Below are positions 6,189 to 13,180 of a DNA stretch of 14,319 nt, in pieces (position 1 is the stretch's first letter; every line of letters starts with the position of its first letter). The stretch spans positions 1-14,319 of the forward strand of contig CAZSMK010000132.1 of NCBI GenBank assembly GCA_964608095.1. The letters run 5' to 3'. This DNA is from CAZSMK01 sp964608095 (GTDB taxonomy: Bacteria > Sumerlaeota > Sumerlaeia > MWCT01 > JAGHBZ01). The notes under the pieces are model-generated. The model saw only the letters and a list, made by a program, of their open reading frames with translations, was not told the DNA's origin and ran no database searches. Both the position numbers and the translations under genes were made by a program.

Positions 6189-6734
6189 ATGGGATACGTA
6201 CCGCGATTGATTGAAATGTACCGAAAAGAGTTACGACCGACGCTACAACGCGACCGGTCATACCCTAATGTGATGGCGGTTCCACGATTAGAAAAGATAA
6301 TTGTAAATATGGGTGTGGGCGAAGGCGCGCGTGATCCGAAGGAACTGGATGTAGCAATGGACGAGCTGGCTCTTATCACGGGGCAGCGTCCTCGCATAAA
6401 CCGTTCGCGAAAAGCCATATCGGCATTTCATATCCGGCAAGGCATGCCCGTGGGAATCAGCGTCACGCTCAGAGGATATCGTATGTACGAATTCCTCGAT
6501 CGATTGATCAATATTGCCATCCCGCGTATTCGGGATTTTCGTGGTCTGAGCACCGCTTCTTTCGATGGACGCGGGAACTATAATATCGGGATAAAAGAAC
6601 ATACAATATTTACCGAACTTGATTTAAGCAAGGTTTCAACTATAAGGGGTATGGACATTGCTATTGTGACGTCCGCCCAGACTGATGAGGAGTGCAAAGA
6701 GCTTCTCTCGCGCTTTGGTATGCCCTTTAAATAA
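6189..6734 (+). CDS. rplE: 50S ribosomal protein L5 (uL5)
   Basis: The 181-residue product matches L5. It begins GYVPRLIEMYRKELRPTLQ and contains NVMAVPRLEKIIVNMGVGEG, ITGQRPRINRSRKAISAFHIRQGMPVG and the C-terminal block GRGNYNIGIKEHTIF. L5 binds 5S rRNA with L18, anchors the central protuberance and contacts P-site tRNA. The ATG at 6189 is the only good start; a good SD is absent, with AGGA (6169-6172) 16 bases away. The frame is open upstream back to a TAA at 6129 but offers no ATG, GTG or TTG. The unusual 22-base repeat lies just upstream. In E. coli, S8 represses the spc operon at this same junction. Confidence 0.96.
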   Translation: MGYVPRLIEMYRKELRPTLQRDRSYPNVMAVPRLEKIIVNMGVGEGARDPKELDVAMDELALITGQRPRINRSRKAISAFHIRQGMPVGISVTLRGYRMYEFLDRLINIAIPRIRDFRGLSTASFDGRGNYNIGIKEHTIFTELDLSKVSTIRGMDIAIVTSAQTDEECKELLSRFGMPFK

Positions 6735-6743
6735 CGACATAAA

Positions 6744-6772
6744 TCTTCTCCGTTGACTTGATCACGGGAAGA
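6744..6772 (+). promoter_or_regulatory. Stem-loop in the rplE-rpsZ spacer
   Basis: TCTTC-T-CCGT (6744-6753) pairs with ACGGGAAGA (6764-6772). This gives nine base pairs interrupted by a single bulged T at 6749, around a 10-base loop. No T run follows, so it does not look like an intrinsic terminator. It stands between L5 and S14, 14 bases before a second hairpin at the rpsZ SD. A regulatory or mRNA-processing role is inference only. Confidence 0.4.
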
Positions 6773-6785
6773 AATCTCAGAGAGC

Positions 6786-6800
6786 AGGTGATGAGCACCT
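6786..6800 (+). promoter_or_regulatory. Hairpin pairing the rpsZ Shine-Dalgarno
   Basis: AGGTG (6786-6790) is the only SD candidate for rpsZ, 10 bases before its ATG. It is perfectly complementary to CACCT (6796-6800), which abuts the start codon. The 5-bp stem with loop ATGAG would hide the SD. Such a stem is easily opened by ribosomes arriving from rplE, so it may enforce coupling, or it may be chance. The complementarity is seen; the function is inferred. Confidence 0.45.
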
Positions 6801-6986
6801 ATGGCACGAACGAGCCAGATAGCAAAAACACAGAAAACGCTCAAATTTTCTACGCGGCAAAGAAACCGCTGTAGGATTTGTGGACGCCCTCGAGGCTATC
6901 TACGCAAATTTGGTATTTGCAGAATATGTTTTAGAGAGCTGGCAAGCCGGGGACACCTTCCCGGTATTCGTAAAGCCAGCTGGTAA
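6801..6986 (+). CDS. rpsZ: 30S ribosomal protein S14 type Z (uS14, zinc-binding)
   Basis: This 61-residue protein is the short zinc-binding S14. Cys24/Cys27 and Cys40/Cys43 form two CxxC pairs 12 residues apart (RNRCRICGRP...FGICRICFRELA), and the conserved end GHLPGIRKASW is present. S14 joins the 30S head late, between S3, S10 and S19. The zinc form depends on zinc supply. Many bacteria keep a longer cysteine-free paralogue elsewhere for zinc limitation, and none is visible here. The gene follows rplE by 66 bases, a spacer with two possible hairpins, one of which pairs the SD. Confidence 0.97.
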   Translation: MARTSQIAKTQKTLKFSTRQRNRCRICGRPRGYLRKFGICRICFRELASRGHLPGIRKASW

Positions 6987-7018
6987 ACTCTATTTTGTCA
7001 TCTTGAGGTGAATTATAA

Positions 7019-7414
7019 ATGGTTACAGATCCCATAGCTGATATGTTAACACGCATCAGGAATGCAATAATGGCGAGGAAAGCGTATGTTGATATTCCGG
7101 CGTCCAAGATGAAACTTGGCATAGCTCGCCTTCTTCATCAGGAAGGCTATATTAAAAGGTTCCGGTATATGAAGGATAGCCGTCAGGGTTTAATCCGAAT
7201 CGACCTGAAATATGACGAGGCAAAAGAACCGGCGATTAAAGGAATGAATCGTGTCAGTAAACCGGGACTGCGACGATATGTGAACAGCCGTCGAATTCCG
7301 CGTGTGATGGGCGGATTGGGGATATGCGTCATTAGCACGTCCCGGGGGCTGAAGACCGATCGAGAATGCCGAAAGGAAAATATAGGCGGCGAAGTCGTGT
7401 GTTCAATTTGGTGA
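7019..7414 (+). CDS. rpsH: 30S ribosomal protein S8 (uS8)
   Basis: The 131-residue product opens TDPIADMLTRIRNAIMARKAYVDIPASKMK. It ends with the S8 signature PRVMGGLGICVISTSRGLKTDRECRKENIGGEVVCSIW. S8 binds helix 21 of 16S rRNA and is central to folding of the 30S central domain. In E. coli it is also the feedback repressor of the spc operon, binding the mRNA near the rplX-rplE junction. The SD GAGGTG (7005-7010) is well placed. S8 is therefore the first candidate ligand for the structured elements seen upstream of L5 and S14, but nothing in the sequence proves this. Confidence 0.97.
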   Translation: MVTDPIADMLTRIRNAIMARKAYVDIPASKMKLGIARLLHQEGYIKRFRYMKDSRQGLIRIDLKYDEAKEPAIKGMNRVSKPGLRRYVNSRRIPRVMGGLGICVISTSRGLKTDRECRKENIGGEVVCSIW

Positions 7415-7451
7415 TTTTATGCGCATACTTTTTCTGTGAGGACTGATAAAA

Positions 7452-7991
7452 GTGTCAAGAATTGGAAAAAAACCAATCAAAATACCCAAAGGTGTGTCGG
7501 TAAAAATCGCACACAATGAGGTGCAGCTCAAAGGTCCCGGCGGGCAAATGAGTCAATCTTTCAATGACTATGTTCGCGTTCATCAAGATAAAGAAGAACT
7601 CGTCGTTGAACGCCTTAAAGAGGATAAGAAGGGACATGCCTTTCAGGGTCTTTACCAACGATTGATTTCTAATATGGTGTCCGGTGTAACCACAGGATTT
7701 TCGAAAGAACTTGAAATCATGGGATTGGGGTATAGGGCGCAGAAGCAGGGAGAGCGCCTCATTTTGAACCTGGGCTTTAGCCATCCGATTACGTTTACTC
7801 CTCCCAAGGGCATCTCTATCGAGGTTCCTGCTCCTAACCGTATTATTGTCAAGGGAATTGATAAACAACAAGTCGGACAGGTCGCGGCAAACATCCGAGG
7901 GCTTCGACCACCTGAACCTTATAAAGGTAAAGGTGTGCGTTACGCAGGCGAATATGTACGCCGTAAGGTCGGTAAAACCGGTGGAAAATAA
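7452..7991 (+). CDS. rplF: 50S ribosomal protein L6 (uL6)
   Basis: The 179-residue product starts at GTG and reads MSRIGKKPIKIPKGVSVKI. It contains VKGPGGQM-like sequence (LKGPGGQMSQSF), GVTTGFSKELEIMGLGYRAQKQGERLILNLGFSHP, and the C-terminal GLRPPEPYKGKGVRYAGEYVRRKVGKTGGK, which is diagnostic of L6. L6 has two similar domains, binds 23S domain VI near the sarcin-ricin loop and supports GTPase factor function. The SD GAGG (7438-7441) is about 10 bases before the GTG. Length and context are ordinary. Confidence 0.97.
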   Translation: MSRIGKKPIKIPKGVSVKIAHNEVQLKGPGGQMSQSFNDYVRVHQDKEELVVERLKEDKKGHAFQGLYQRLISNMVSGVTTGFSKELEIMGLGYRAQKQGERLILNLGFSHPITFTPPKGISIEVPAPNRIIVKGIDKQQVGQVAANIRGLRPPEPYKGKGVRYAGEYVRRKVGKTGGK

Positions 7992-8020
7992 GATTATGTT
8001 TTGGGGAATGGCATAGAATT

Positions 8021-8401
8021 ATGGGAAGGTTATCAAGAGAAGAACGACGAAACAAGCGTCATCTGCGAGTGAGGAGAAAAGTTCGCGGTACACCCGAGCG
8101 ACCGCGCGTGTGTATCTATAAAAGCAGGCGGCATCTGGTCGTTCAGGTGGTGGACGATGTATCCTCAACCGATGGCAGTATCAGCATTGTTCAGGTTACC
8201 ACCAATACCAGCGAAAATAAAAAGACCGGAATGAAGTCTTTTAGAACTATTGAACAGGGAAAAATATTAGGAAGCAAGCTCGGTGAGCAGTTGAAGGCAA
8301 AAGGTATTAGTGCGGTCACCTTTGACCGAAGCGGCTATATGTATCACGGCATCGTTAAATCTTTTGCTGATGCCATTCGAGAACAGGGCATCTCTTTTTA
8401 G
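8021..8401 (+). CDS. rplR: 50S ribosomal protein L18 (uL18)
   Basis: The 126-residue L18 has a basic N-terminal tail (REERRNKRHLRVRRKVRGTPERPRVCIYKSRRHLVVQVVDD). It ends with the typical GKILGSKLGEQLKAKGI and FDRSGYMYHGIVKSFADAIREQGISF. L18 binds 5S rRNA with L5 and carries it into the central protuberance. The middle part, SSTDGSISIVQVTTNTSENKK, is a few residues longer than in many species. The SD is weak (GGGGA, 8003-8007, 13 bases before the ATG), and the gene follows rplF by 29 bases. Confidence 0.96.
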   Translation: MGRLSREERRNKRHLRVRRKVRGTPERPRVCIYKSRRHLVVQVVDDVSSTDGSISIVQVTTNTSENKKTGMKSFRTIEQGKILGSKLGEQLKAKGISAVTFDRSGYMYHGIVKSFADAIREQGISF

Positions 8402-8470
8402 GACAACTTGCTTCTATTATGAACTTTAGAAATGGAGCACGTTAACTTTTTGTGAGAAGGGTGACAAACC

Positions 8471-9412
8471 GTGACAGATGAAGAAAAACAGCCTGACGAC
8501 AAAAGAGCATTCGAGAAGAATAACGCTCAATATGACACCGCCTCAGCGGATCAAGGCTCTTCTAAAGAAGATGAAAGTACCATCAACCGTCTTCTGAGAA
8601 AAAAAGATGAGGACGCGGTTGACATCAAAACGCTGACATTACGTGAAGAAGTGGTGAGTCTGAACCGGGTTGCCAAAGTTGTTAAAGGTGGGCGTCGGTT
8701 TAGCTTTAACGCTATGGTGGTTGTCGGCGACGAGGACGGACATGTCGGTGTCGGTCTTGGCAAAGCGAACGAAGTCCCCGAGGCTATCTCGAAAGGGGTT
8801 GAGAGCGCCAAAAAGAACATTATTTATATCCCTCTCGTTGGCAGGACTATCGTCCATCCGGTAGTCGGTCGTTACGGCGCTTCGAAAGTATTGCTTAAAC
8901 CGGCAGCGGAAGGAACGGGAATTATTGCGGGACCTGCAGTTCGTGCGGTGGTGGAACTTGCCGGTATTAAAGATATTTTGACCAAGAATCTCGGTAGCCA
9001 GAACGTGATTAATGTGGTGAAAGCCACGATTAATGGCCTTCAAAGTATACTGAGACCGGAAGACGTGGAAGAGCGTCGTGGAAAACCGCTTTCTCATATT
9101 CTTGGGAGCAAAGCAGCACAGCGTTATTTGAAAAGCACCGGGAAGATTGCTGAAGAAACAGCGGAAGTGAAAGAACCGATTGCCGCTAAAGAAGAGCTTG
9201 CCGAGGAACAACCGTTAGAGAAAGAACCGGTCGCGGCGCCGGAGCAGCTCTCTGAAGAGACCCCGGAGGCGCCTGAAGAGGTAAAACAAGAAGGGGAATC
9301 CACGGAATATGAACCGCAGAAAGAGAGTCCGGGAGAACCTGCAGAGCCGACTCCACCGGCAAGTTCCCCTGAAGAAGAATCAGAATCAGCTCCTGAAAAG
9401 GACAATTCTTGA
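8471..9412 (+). CDS. rpsE: 30S ribosomal protein S5 (uS5) with long N- and C-terminal extensions
   Basis: The S5 core spans about residues 55-215. It contains LNRVAKVVKGGRRFSFNAMVVVGD, GVGLGKANEVPEAI, LLKPAAEGTGIIAGPAVRAVVELAGI and INVVKATINGL. S5 has a dsRNA-binding-like domain and acts in 30S decoding accuracy near the mRNA entry site. At 313 residues it is almost twice the usual 165-170. Residues 1-54 are charged and look disordered; residues 216-313 are rich in Glu, Pro and Ala with few hydrophobics. Within the tail, residues 234-250 (KEPIAAKEELAEE...) are repeated as 251-267 (KEPVAAPEQLSEE...). The start is GTG with AAGGG (8456-8460) 10 bases upstream. Reading is continuous, so no frameshift or fusion is needed. 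Confidence 0.96.
   Translation: MTDEEKQPDDKRAFEKNNAQYDTASADQGSSKEDESTINRLLRKKDEDAVDIKTLTLREEVVSLNRVAKVVKGGRRFSFNAMVVVGDEDGHVGVGLGKANEVPEAISKGVESAKKNIIYIPLVGRTIVHPVVGRYGASKVLLKPAAEGTGIIAGPAVRAVVELAGIKDILTKNLGSQNVINVVKATINGLQSILRPEDVEERRGKPLSHILGSKAAQRYLKSTGKIAEETAEVKEPIAAKEELAEEQPLEKEPVAAPEQLSEETPEAPEEVKQEGESTEYEPQKESPGEPAEPTPPASSPEEESESAPEKDNS
9170..9271 (+). repeat. Degenerate 51-base tandem duplication within rpsE
   Basis: Bases 9170-9220 and 9221-9271 encode two aligned 17-residue units of the S5 tail, KEPIAAKEELAEEQPLE and KEPVAAPEQLSEETPEA. Both begin AAAGAACCG. They differ at many bases but conserve the KEP[IV]AA and E-L-[AS]-EE pattern. This suggests an old in-frame duplication that helped lengthen the tail. 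It may alternatively be convergence in a low-complexity segment. Confidence 0.6.
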
Positions 9413-9447
9413 GTATGTATGATTTTTGATGATAGAGGCGTAAGAAC

Positions 9448-9633
9448 GTGGCAAAAATAAAAGTAAAACTAAAACGAAGCCTGATCGGGCACAAGGAAAT
9501 CCACCGGCGAACTATTCGCGCACTTGGCTTGAACAAGATCAGCAGTGAGAACATCCTGAACGATACTCCCCAGGTTAGAGGGATGATCAAGCAAGTGCAG
9601 TATCTGCTGGAAGTGGAGGAAGTAAAAGAATGA
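9448..9633 (+). CDS. rpmD: 50S ribosomal protein L30 (uL30)
   Basis: This 61-residue protein starts at GTG with GAGG (9435-9438) 9 bases upstream. It matches bacterial L30: KIKVKLKRSLIGHKEIHRRTIRALGLNKISSENILNDTPQVRGMIKQVQYLLEVEEV. The signature is the SLIG...T..ALGL pattern and the internal TP.VRGMI motif. L30 is a small 23S-binding protein. Some bacterial groups lack it, so its presence is a mild taxonomic clue. It overlaps the next gene, rplO, in an ATGA junction. Confidence 0.95.
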   Translation: MAKIKVKLKRSLIGHKEIHRRTIRALGLNKISSENILNDTPQVRGMIKQVQYLLEVEEVKE

Positions 9634-10097
9634 AGATAAAGGAGTTACCGAAGGATCCGGGAAGAAGACAACGCAGGAAACGCGTAGGACGAGGCCGTGG
9701 TTCTGGACAGGGGACCTATGCCGGCAGAGGTTTGAAGGGACAAAAATCACGTGCCGGCGTCGCTATTCCTTCTGAATTTGAAGGTGGACAGATGCCATTG
9801 ATTCGGCGTGTCCCTAAACGCGGATTTTCTAATCCGTTCCGGATTCACTATTGCTGTATAAATGTGGGACGACTTTCCGAGGTATTTGCAAAAGACGATG
9901 TTGTGGACGTAGCGGTTCTCAAAAAGCGAAAACTTGTAAAAGGGAAATCACCCCGGATAAAAATTTTAGGCGACGGTGAGATTGACAAACCACTCGCTGT
10001 CCATGCACATAAATTTTCAGGCGCCGCGGTTGAGAAGATAACAGCAGCCGGCGGAACATGCGAGGTTATCGGCAACGATGATTCAAAAACTGATTAA
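9630..10097 (+). CDS. rplO: 50S ribosomal protein L15 (uL15)
   Basis: The 155-residue L15 has the glycine- and arginine-rich N-terminal extension RRQRRKRVGRGRGSGQGTYAGRGLKGQKSRAG (about 12-43), then FEGGQMPLIRRVPKRGF. The C-terminal domain includes VHAHKFSGAAVEKITAAGGTCEVI. L15 contacts many parts of 23S rRNA and is a late assembly protein. GGAGG (9615-9619) inside rpmD drives its ATG. Its last 20 bases overlap the secY start in another frame, and the final residues after CEVI (GNDDSKTD) are non-conserved, which made that overlap tolerable. Confidence 0.96.
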   Translation: MKIKELPKDPGRRQRRKRVGRGRGSGQGTYAGRGLKGQKSRAGVAIPSEFEGGQMPLIRRVPKRGFSNPFRIHYCCINVGRLSEVFAKDDVVDVAVLKKRKLVKGKSPRIKILGDGEIDKPLAVHAHKFSGAAVEKITAAGGTCEVIGNDDSKTD

Positions 10098-11478
10098 TAT
10101 TTTCAAGATTCCCGACCTGAAAAAGAAAATCGGCTTTACTCTCTTTATCGTTCTTATATACCGCATTGGCGCTCATATCCCCGTTCCTTTTGTTGACCCG
10201 CAAGCGATCGACCAGTTCTGGAGCACTATGGTCGGCGGAAGCGGAATTCTCTCCATGATCGACATGTTCTCGGGACGCGCATTTCGCCAGATGACCATCT
10301 TTGCATTGGGTATTATGCCTTACATCAGCGCATCGATTATTCTTCAGCTGTTGATGGTGGTGTGGCCCCGGCTCGAGAAAATCGCAAAGGAAGGACCACT
10401 CGGGCGAAAAAAAATCGAACAGTATACGCGGCTCGGAACTGTCGGACTCGCTCTTTTTCAGTCTGTCGGGGTGGGACTCTTGATGCTTCAGCAGGGATTA
10501 ACCCTTATTCCTAATTACCGCCTCCTCTTTATTTTTACCACCATGATTTCGGTCACCGCAGGTACCACATTCATTATGTGGTTAGGCGAGAAAATTTCGG
10601 AAAAAGGCATTGGAAACGGAATATCCATCATTATTGGTGTGGGGATTCTCTCCTCGTATCCTTATGATATCGGCATTGGCGTGAGTGCGGTTCAGACACA
10701 GGCGATGGCGCCTATCTGGTTTCCCGTCATCTTCGTCATCATGGTTGGCGTGTCAATCGCCATTATCATGATACAAGAAGGAGCGCGAAAAATACCGGTT
10801 CAACATGCTAAACAGGTACGAGGACGCCAGATGGTGGGAGGCACGACTACGTATCTTCCTCTTAAGGTCAACACCGGCGGCGTTATCCCCGTTATCTTTT
10901 CATCCGCGATACTCAGTTTCCCCACCTTTATAATTTCATGGGCGGGAAATACTCAAACCGGCTTTCTGTACTCCTTGAACGAACTCTTTGCCATGCGTTC
11001 TACTTATAATATCTATGAATTAATGTACCGATGGTTTGGATTTGATCCAGGCGGCATTTTTTTACTCCTTAGAGCCTTGAACTTTTATACTTTTGTCTAT
11101 GCTATCTTAACCATTTTCTTCTGTTACTTTTATGCTGCGATCACCTTCAATCCCGTTGATGTGGCGGATAATTTGAGAAAATTCGGCTCATTTATTCCCG
11201 GAAGACGCCCCGGTAAACCGACTTCCGATTATATAGACTACGTCCTGACGCGTATCACTCTCGTGGGTGCGCTCTTTCTTGTAGTTGTGGCGTTGATGCC
11301 TCAAGTCTTTTTCGTTGCCTTTAATATACCGTGGGCGATGACTGACTTTATCGGTGGTACCGGTTTGATTATCGTCATCGGTGTTATGCTGGATACCCTC
11401 AAGCAGATTGAATCTCAATTGCTTATGCGACATTATGAAGGATTCAAGATTCGTCCTCGTGGTCGGGGTAGATGGTAA
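10078..11478 (+). CDS. secY: Protein translocase subunit SecY
   Basis: This is the 466-residue channel subunit of the SecYEG inner-membrane translocon. The N-terminus IFKIPDLKKKIGFTLFIVLIYRIGAHIPVP leads into TM1 (about 19-36), and the plug region follows near 55-70 (SGILSMIDMFSG). Conserved blocks are GEKISEKGIGNGIS (170-183), RKIPVQ (237-242), PLKVNTGGVIPVIF (261-274), FNPVDVADNLRKFGSFIPGRRPGKPT (357-382, the C5 cytosolic loop contacting SecA and ribosome) and the MRHYEGF C-terminal motif (450-456). About ten hydrophobic segments are visible. It is some 20 residues longer than the E. coli protein. GAGGT (10062-10066) inside rplO supplies the SD, and the genes overlap by 20 bases. Confidence 0.97.
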   Translation: MIQKLINIFKIPDLKKKIGFTLFIVLIYRIGAHIPVPFVDPQAIDQFWSTMVGGSGILSMIDMFSGRAFRQMTIFALGIMPYISASIILQLLMVVWPRLEKIAKEGPLGRKKIEQYTRLGTVGLALFQSVGVGLLMLQQGLTLIPNYRLLFIFTTMISVTAGTTFIMWLGEKISEKGIGNGISIIIGVGILSSYPYDIGIGVSAVQTQAMAPIWFPVIFVIMVGVSIAIIMIQEGARKIPVQHAKQVRGRQMVGGTTTYLPLKVNTGGVIPVIFSSAILSFPTFIISWAGNTQTGFLYSLNELFAMRSTYNIYELMYRWFGFDPGGIFLLLRALNFYTFVYAILTIFFCYFYAAITFNPVDVADNLRKFGSFIPGRRPGKPTSDYIDYVLTRITLVGALFLVVVALMPQVFFVAFNIPWAMTDFIGGTGLIIVIGVMLDTLKQIESQLLMRHYEGFKIRPRGRGRW

Positions 11479-11513
11479 GAGGTCATGTGTGGGAAGAAAA
11501 TTTCGGATTTGCC

Positions 11514-12218
11514 ATGGAAAACGATAACAAAGAACGCGAAATAGACCTTAACATTATCCTTCTGGGTCCACCCGGCTCGGGAAAAGGCACCCAGGCTACG
11601 GCAATTGAAGAGCGCTTCAACTTGTTTCACCTTTCTACCGGCGAGATGTTTCGTGAGGCGGTTCGGCAGGACACGGACCTGGGCAAACAAGTCGCCGAGA
11701 TTATGCAGAAGGGCGAACTTGTGCCTGATGATATTTTGTATCGGTTGGTTAAAGAGAAAGTCGCTGAATTGAGCAAGAAAGGGTACGGCATTCTTTTTGA
11801 CGGCTATCCCAGAACGCTGGTACAGGCTGAACAATTAGACCTCATAATGGAGAGCCAGGAGAGCCGAATTCATATAGTTCTTCTAATAGAAGTGGATGAA
11901 GAGGCGCTGATCAAACGCCTTTCAGGACGATTGTATTGCTCGAAATGTGAAATAACCTACAACAGGTATTTTCATCCGCCCAAACACGATAATACGTGCG
12001 ATGTATGTGGAAGCGAGTTGACCCAGCGAAGCGAGGATTACCCGGAAGCTATCAGAACCCGACTCGACATCTATCGCGAGCGTACGTTACCCTTAATCGA
12101 GTATTACGAAAAACAGGGCAAACTTCATGAAATAGCAGGGGATAGAAAGCCTGAAGAAGTGTCGCATCAAATAGCAGCCATTATAAAGAAAAAATTGAAC
12201 CAGGTTGTCAGCGACTGA
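11514..12218 (+). CDS. adk: Adenylate kinase, zinc-LID type
   Basis: Adenylate kinase interconverts ATP+AMP and 2 ADP in the cytoplasm. The P-loop GPPGSGKGTQ lies at about 18-27. FHLSTGEMFREAV follows, then DGYPRT (96-101; usually DGFPRT), and the LID starts GRLYC. Four cysteines (142, 145, 162, 165; CSKC...CDVC) form a structural zinc site in the LID, as in many Gram-positive and thermophile enzymes. The start is uncertain. ATG at 11514 gives 234 residues and is nearest the conserved NIILLGPPG. GTG at 11487 (with AAGAGG 4 bases before) or ATG at 11472, which overlaps the secY stop, would add 9 or 14 residues. The position after secY is common. Confidence 0.95.
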   Translation: MENDNKEREIDLNIILLGPPGSGKGTQATAIEERFNLFHLSTGEMFREAVRQDTDLGKQVAEIMQKGELVPDDILYRLVKEKVAELSKKGYGILFDGYPRTLVQAEQLDLIMESQESRIHIVLLIEVDEEALIKRLSGRLYCSKCEITYNRYFHPPKHDNTCDVCGSELTQRSEDYPEAIRTRLDIYRERTLPLIEYYEKQGKLHEIAGDRKPEEVSHQIAAIIKKKLNQVVSD

Positions 12219-12222
12219 AACA

Positions 12223-12975
12223 ATGAACGAAATAATCGAGTTAAAGACACCGGACGAAATCCGCCTGATGAAAGAAGCAGGCAAGATTCTCCGTGATGTT
12301 CTCAATGAAGTGGCCCGATATGTGAAACCGGGAGTCGCTACCGCTGAACTTGACAAACGCGCCTATGAGTTGATTCGAGCGGAAGGATGTACGCCGGCTT
12401 TTCTCGGATATCGCGGATTTCCAGCGACACTGTGTGTGTCCATTAATGAGGAAGTCGTGCACGGCATTCCTTCTTCAACCCGCATCCTCCAGGAGGGTGA
12501 CATTGTCAGTCTTGACATCGGGCTTAGTCGCGAAGGCTTTTTTGCAGACAAGGCGCTTACAGTGGGTGTTGGCAAAATTGATGATAAATCGCAACAATTA
12601 ATTAATGTTACCGCAAACGCTCTTTTAAAAGGAATCGAACAGGCGAGAGTGGGAAACCGAATTGGCGATATCTCTGCCGCTGTCCAGGCATTTGTTGAAT
12701 CCCACGGCTTCAGCGTGGTGCGGGAATATTCCGGTCACGGTATTGGGCGACATTTACATGAGCCGCCCCAGGTGTTGAATTACGGAAAACCCGGCACCGG
12801 TCATCGCCTGGCGGAAGGAATGACCCTGGCTATTGAACCAATGGTTAATATCGGCGATTGGCACACGTATACTTTACCCGACAAGTGGACAGTTGTGACC
12901 TCCGACCATCTTCGCTCAGGTCATTTTGAACACACTATCGCTATTACCAATTCTGAAACGTTGATACTTACTTGA
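12223..12975 (+). CDS. map: Methionine aminopeptidase, type I
   Basis: This enzyme removes the initiator methionine from nascent proteins. All type I metal ligands are present in E. coli-like spacing: Asp98, Asp109, His172 (SGHGIG), Glu205 (AIEPMV) and Glu236 (FEHT). The substrate-side histidines His80 (NEEVVHGIP) and His179 (HLHEPPQV) are also present. At 250 residues it is near the family size. The conserved SAQ-type sequence before EHT reads SGHFEHT here, a local substitution. The ATG at 12223 lies 4 bases after the adk stop and has no clear SD. An in-frame TTG at 12205 would overlap adk. The secY-adk-map-infA order is widespread. Confidence 0.96.
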   Translation: MNEIIELKTPDEIRLMKEAGKILRDVLNEVARYVKPGVATAELDKRAYELIRAEGCTPAFLGYRGFPATLCVSINEEVVHGIPSSTRILQEGDIVSLDIGLSREGFFADKALTVGVGKIDDKSQQLINVTANALLKGIEQARVGNRIGDISAAVQAFVESHGFSVVREYSGHGIGRHLHEPPQVLNYGKPGTGHRLAEGMTLAIEPMVNIGDWHTYTLPDKWTVVTSDHLRSGHFEHTIAITNSETLILT

Positions 12976-13060
12976 AATAATAAAAAAAAATGTTCTTTGA
13001 AAGAATGTGAGGGTCTCTTTTAACTGCTCACTTAGTCTCATTGAAAAGTAAGGGTATTAC

Positions 13061-13090
13061 TTGACATCTCTCGGGTTTTTTTATTATAAT
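13061..13090 (+). promoter_or_regulatory. Sigma-70-type promoter for the infA-rpmJ-rpsM-rpsK transcript
   Basis: TTGACA (13061-13066) and TATAAT (13085-13090) are perfect consensus hexamers separated by 18 bases. The region is AT-rich, in the 204-base gap between map and infA, the longest non-coding stretch in the window. Transcription would begin near 13097, giving a leader of about 80 bases before infA. No strong terminator was found between map and this promoter, so read-through from the spc genes may add to it. Confidence 0.85.
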
Positions 13091-13137
13091 TTTACACTGT
13101 TTTTATAATGCGTAAGATGAGAGATGGTATGGAAGTT

Positions 13138-13180
13138 GAGCAGTCGTGGTCTTACGACTGCTCGATTCATGTCTAATCGA
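13138..13180 (+). promoter_or_regulatory. Tandem hairpins in the infA leader
   Basis: GAGCAGTCGT (13138-13147) pairs perfectly with ACGACTGCTC (13154-13163) around a 6-base loop. Immediately after, TCGATT (13162-13167) can pair with AATCGA (13175-13180), which includes the A of the infA start codon. The two stems can stack with loss of one or two terminal pairs. No T run follows, so termination is unlikely. No SD is present between them and the ATG. A role in controlling IF-1 translation is inferred. Confidence 0.6.

Noticed and set aside
8402..8470. Possible promoter between rplR and rpsE (TATTAT-like -10)
   Set aside because: No -35 match sits at suitable spacing, and AT-rich six-base matches are common.
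8639..9211. Antisense open frame of 190 codons opposite rpsE
   Set aside because: It is fully opposite the S5 core and tail, with no family signature and no own context. It was treated as a shadow frame.
12976..13060. Possible intrinsic terminator after map (TTCTTTGAAAGAA and GAGGGTCTCTTTT)
   Set aside because: The first palindrome leaves almost no loop and the second has a 3-bp stem, with no strong stem followed by a long T run on the + strand.
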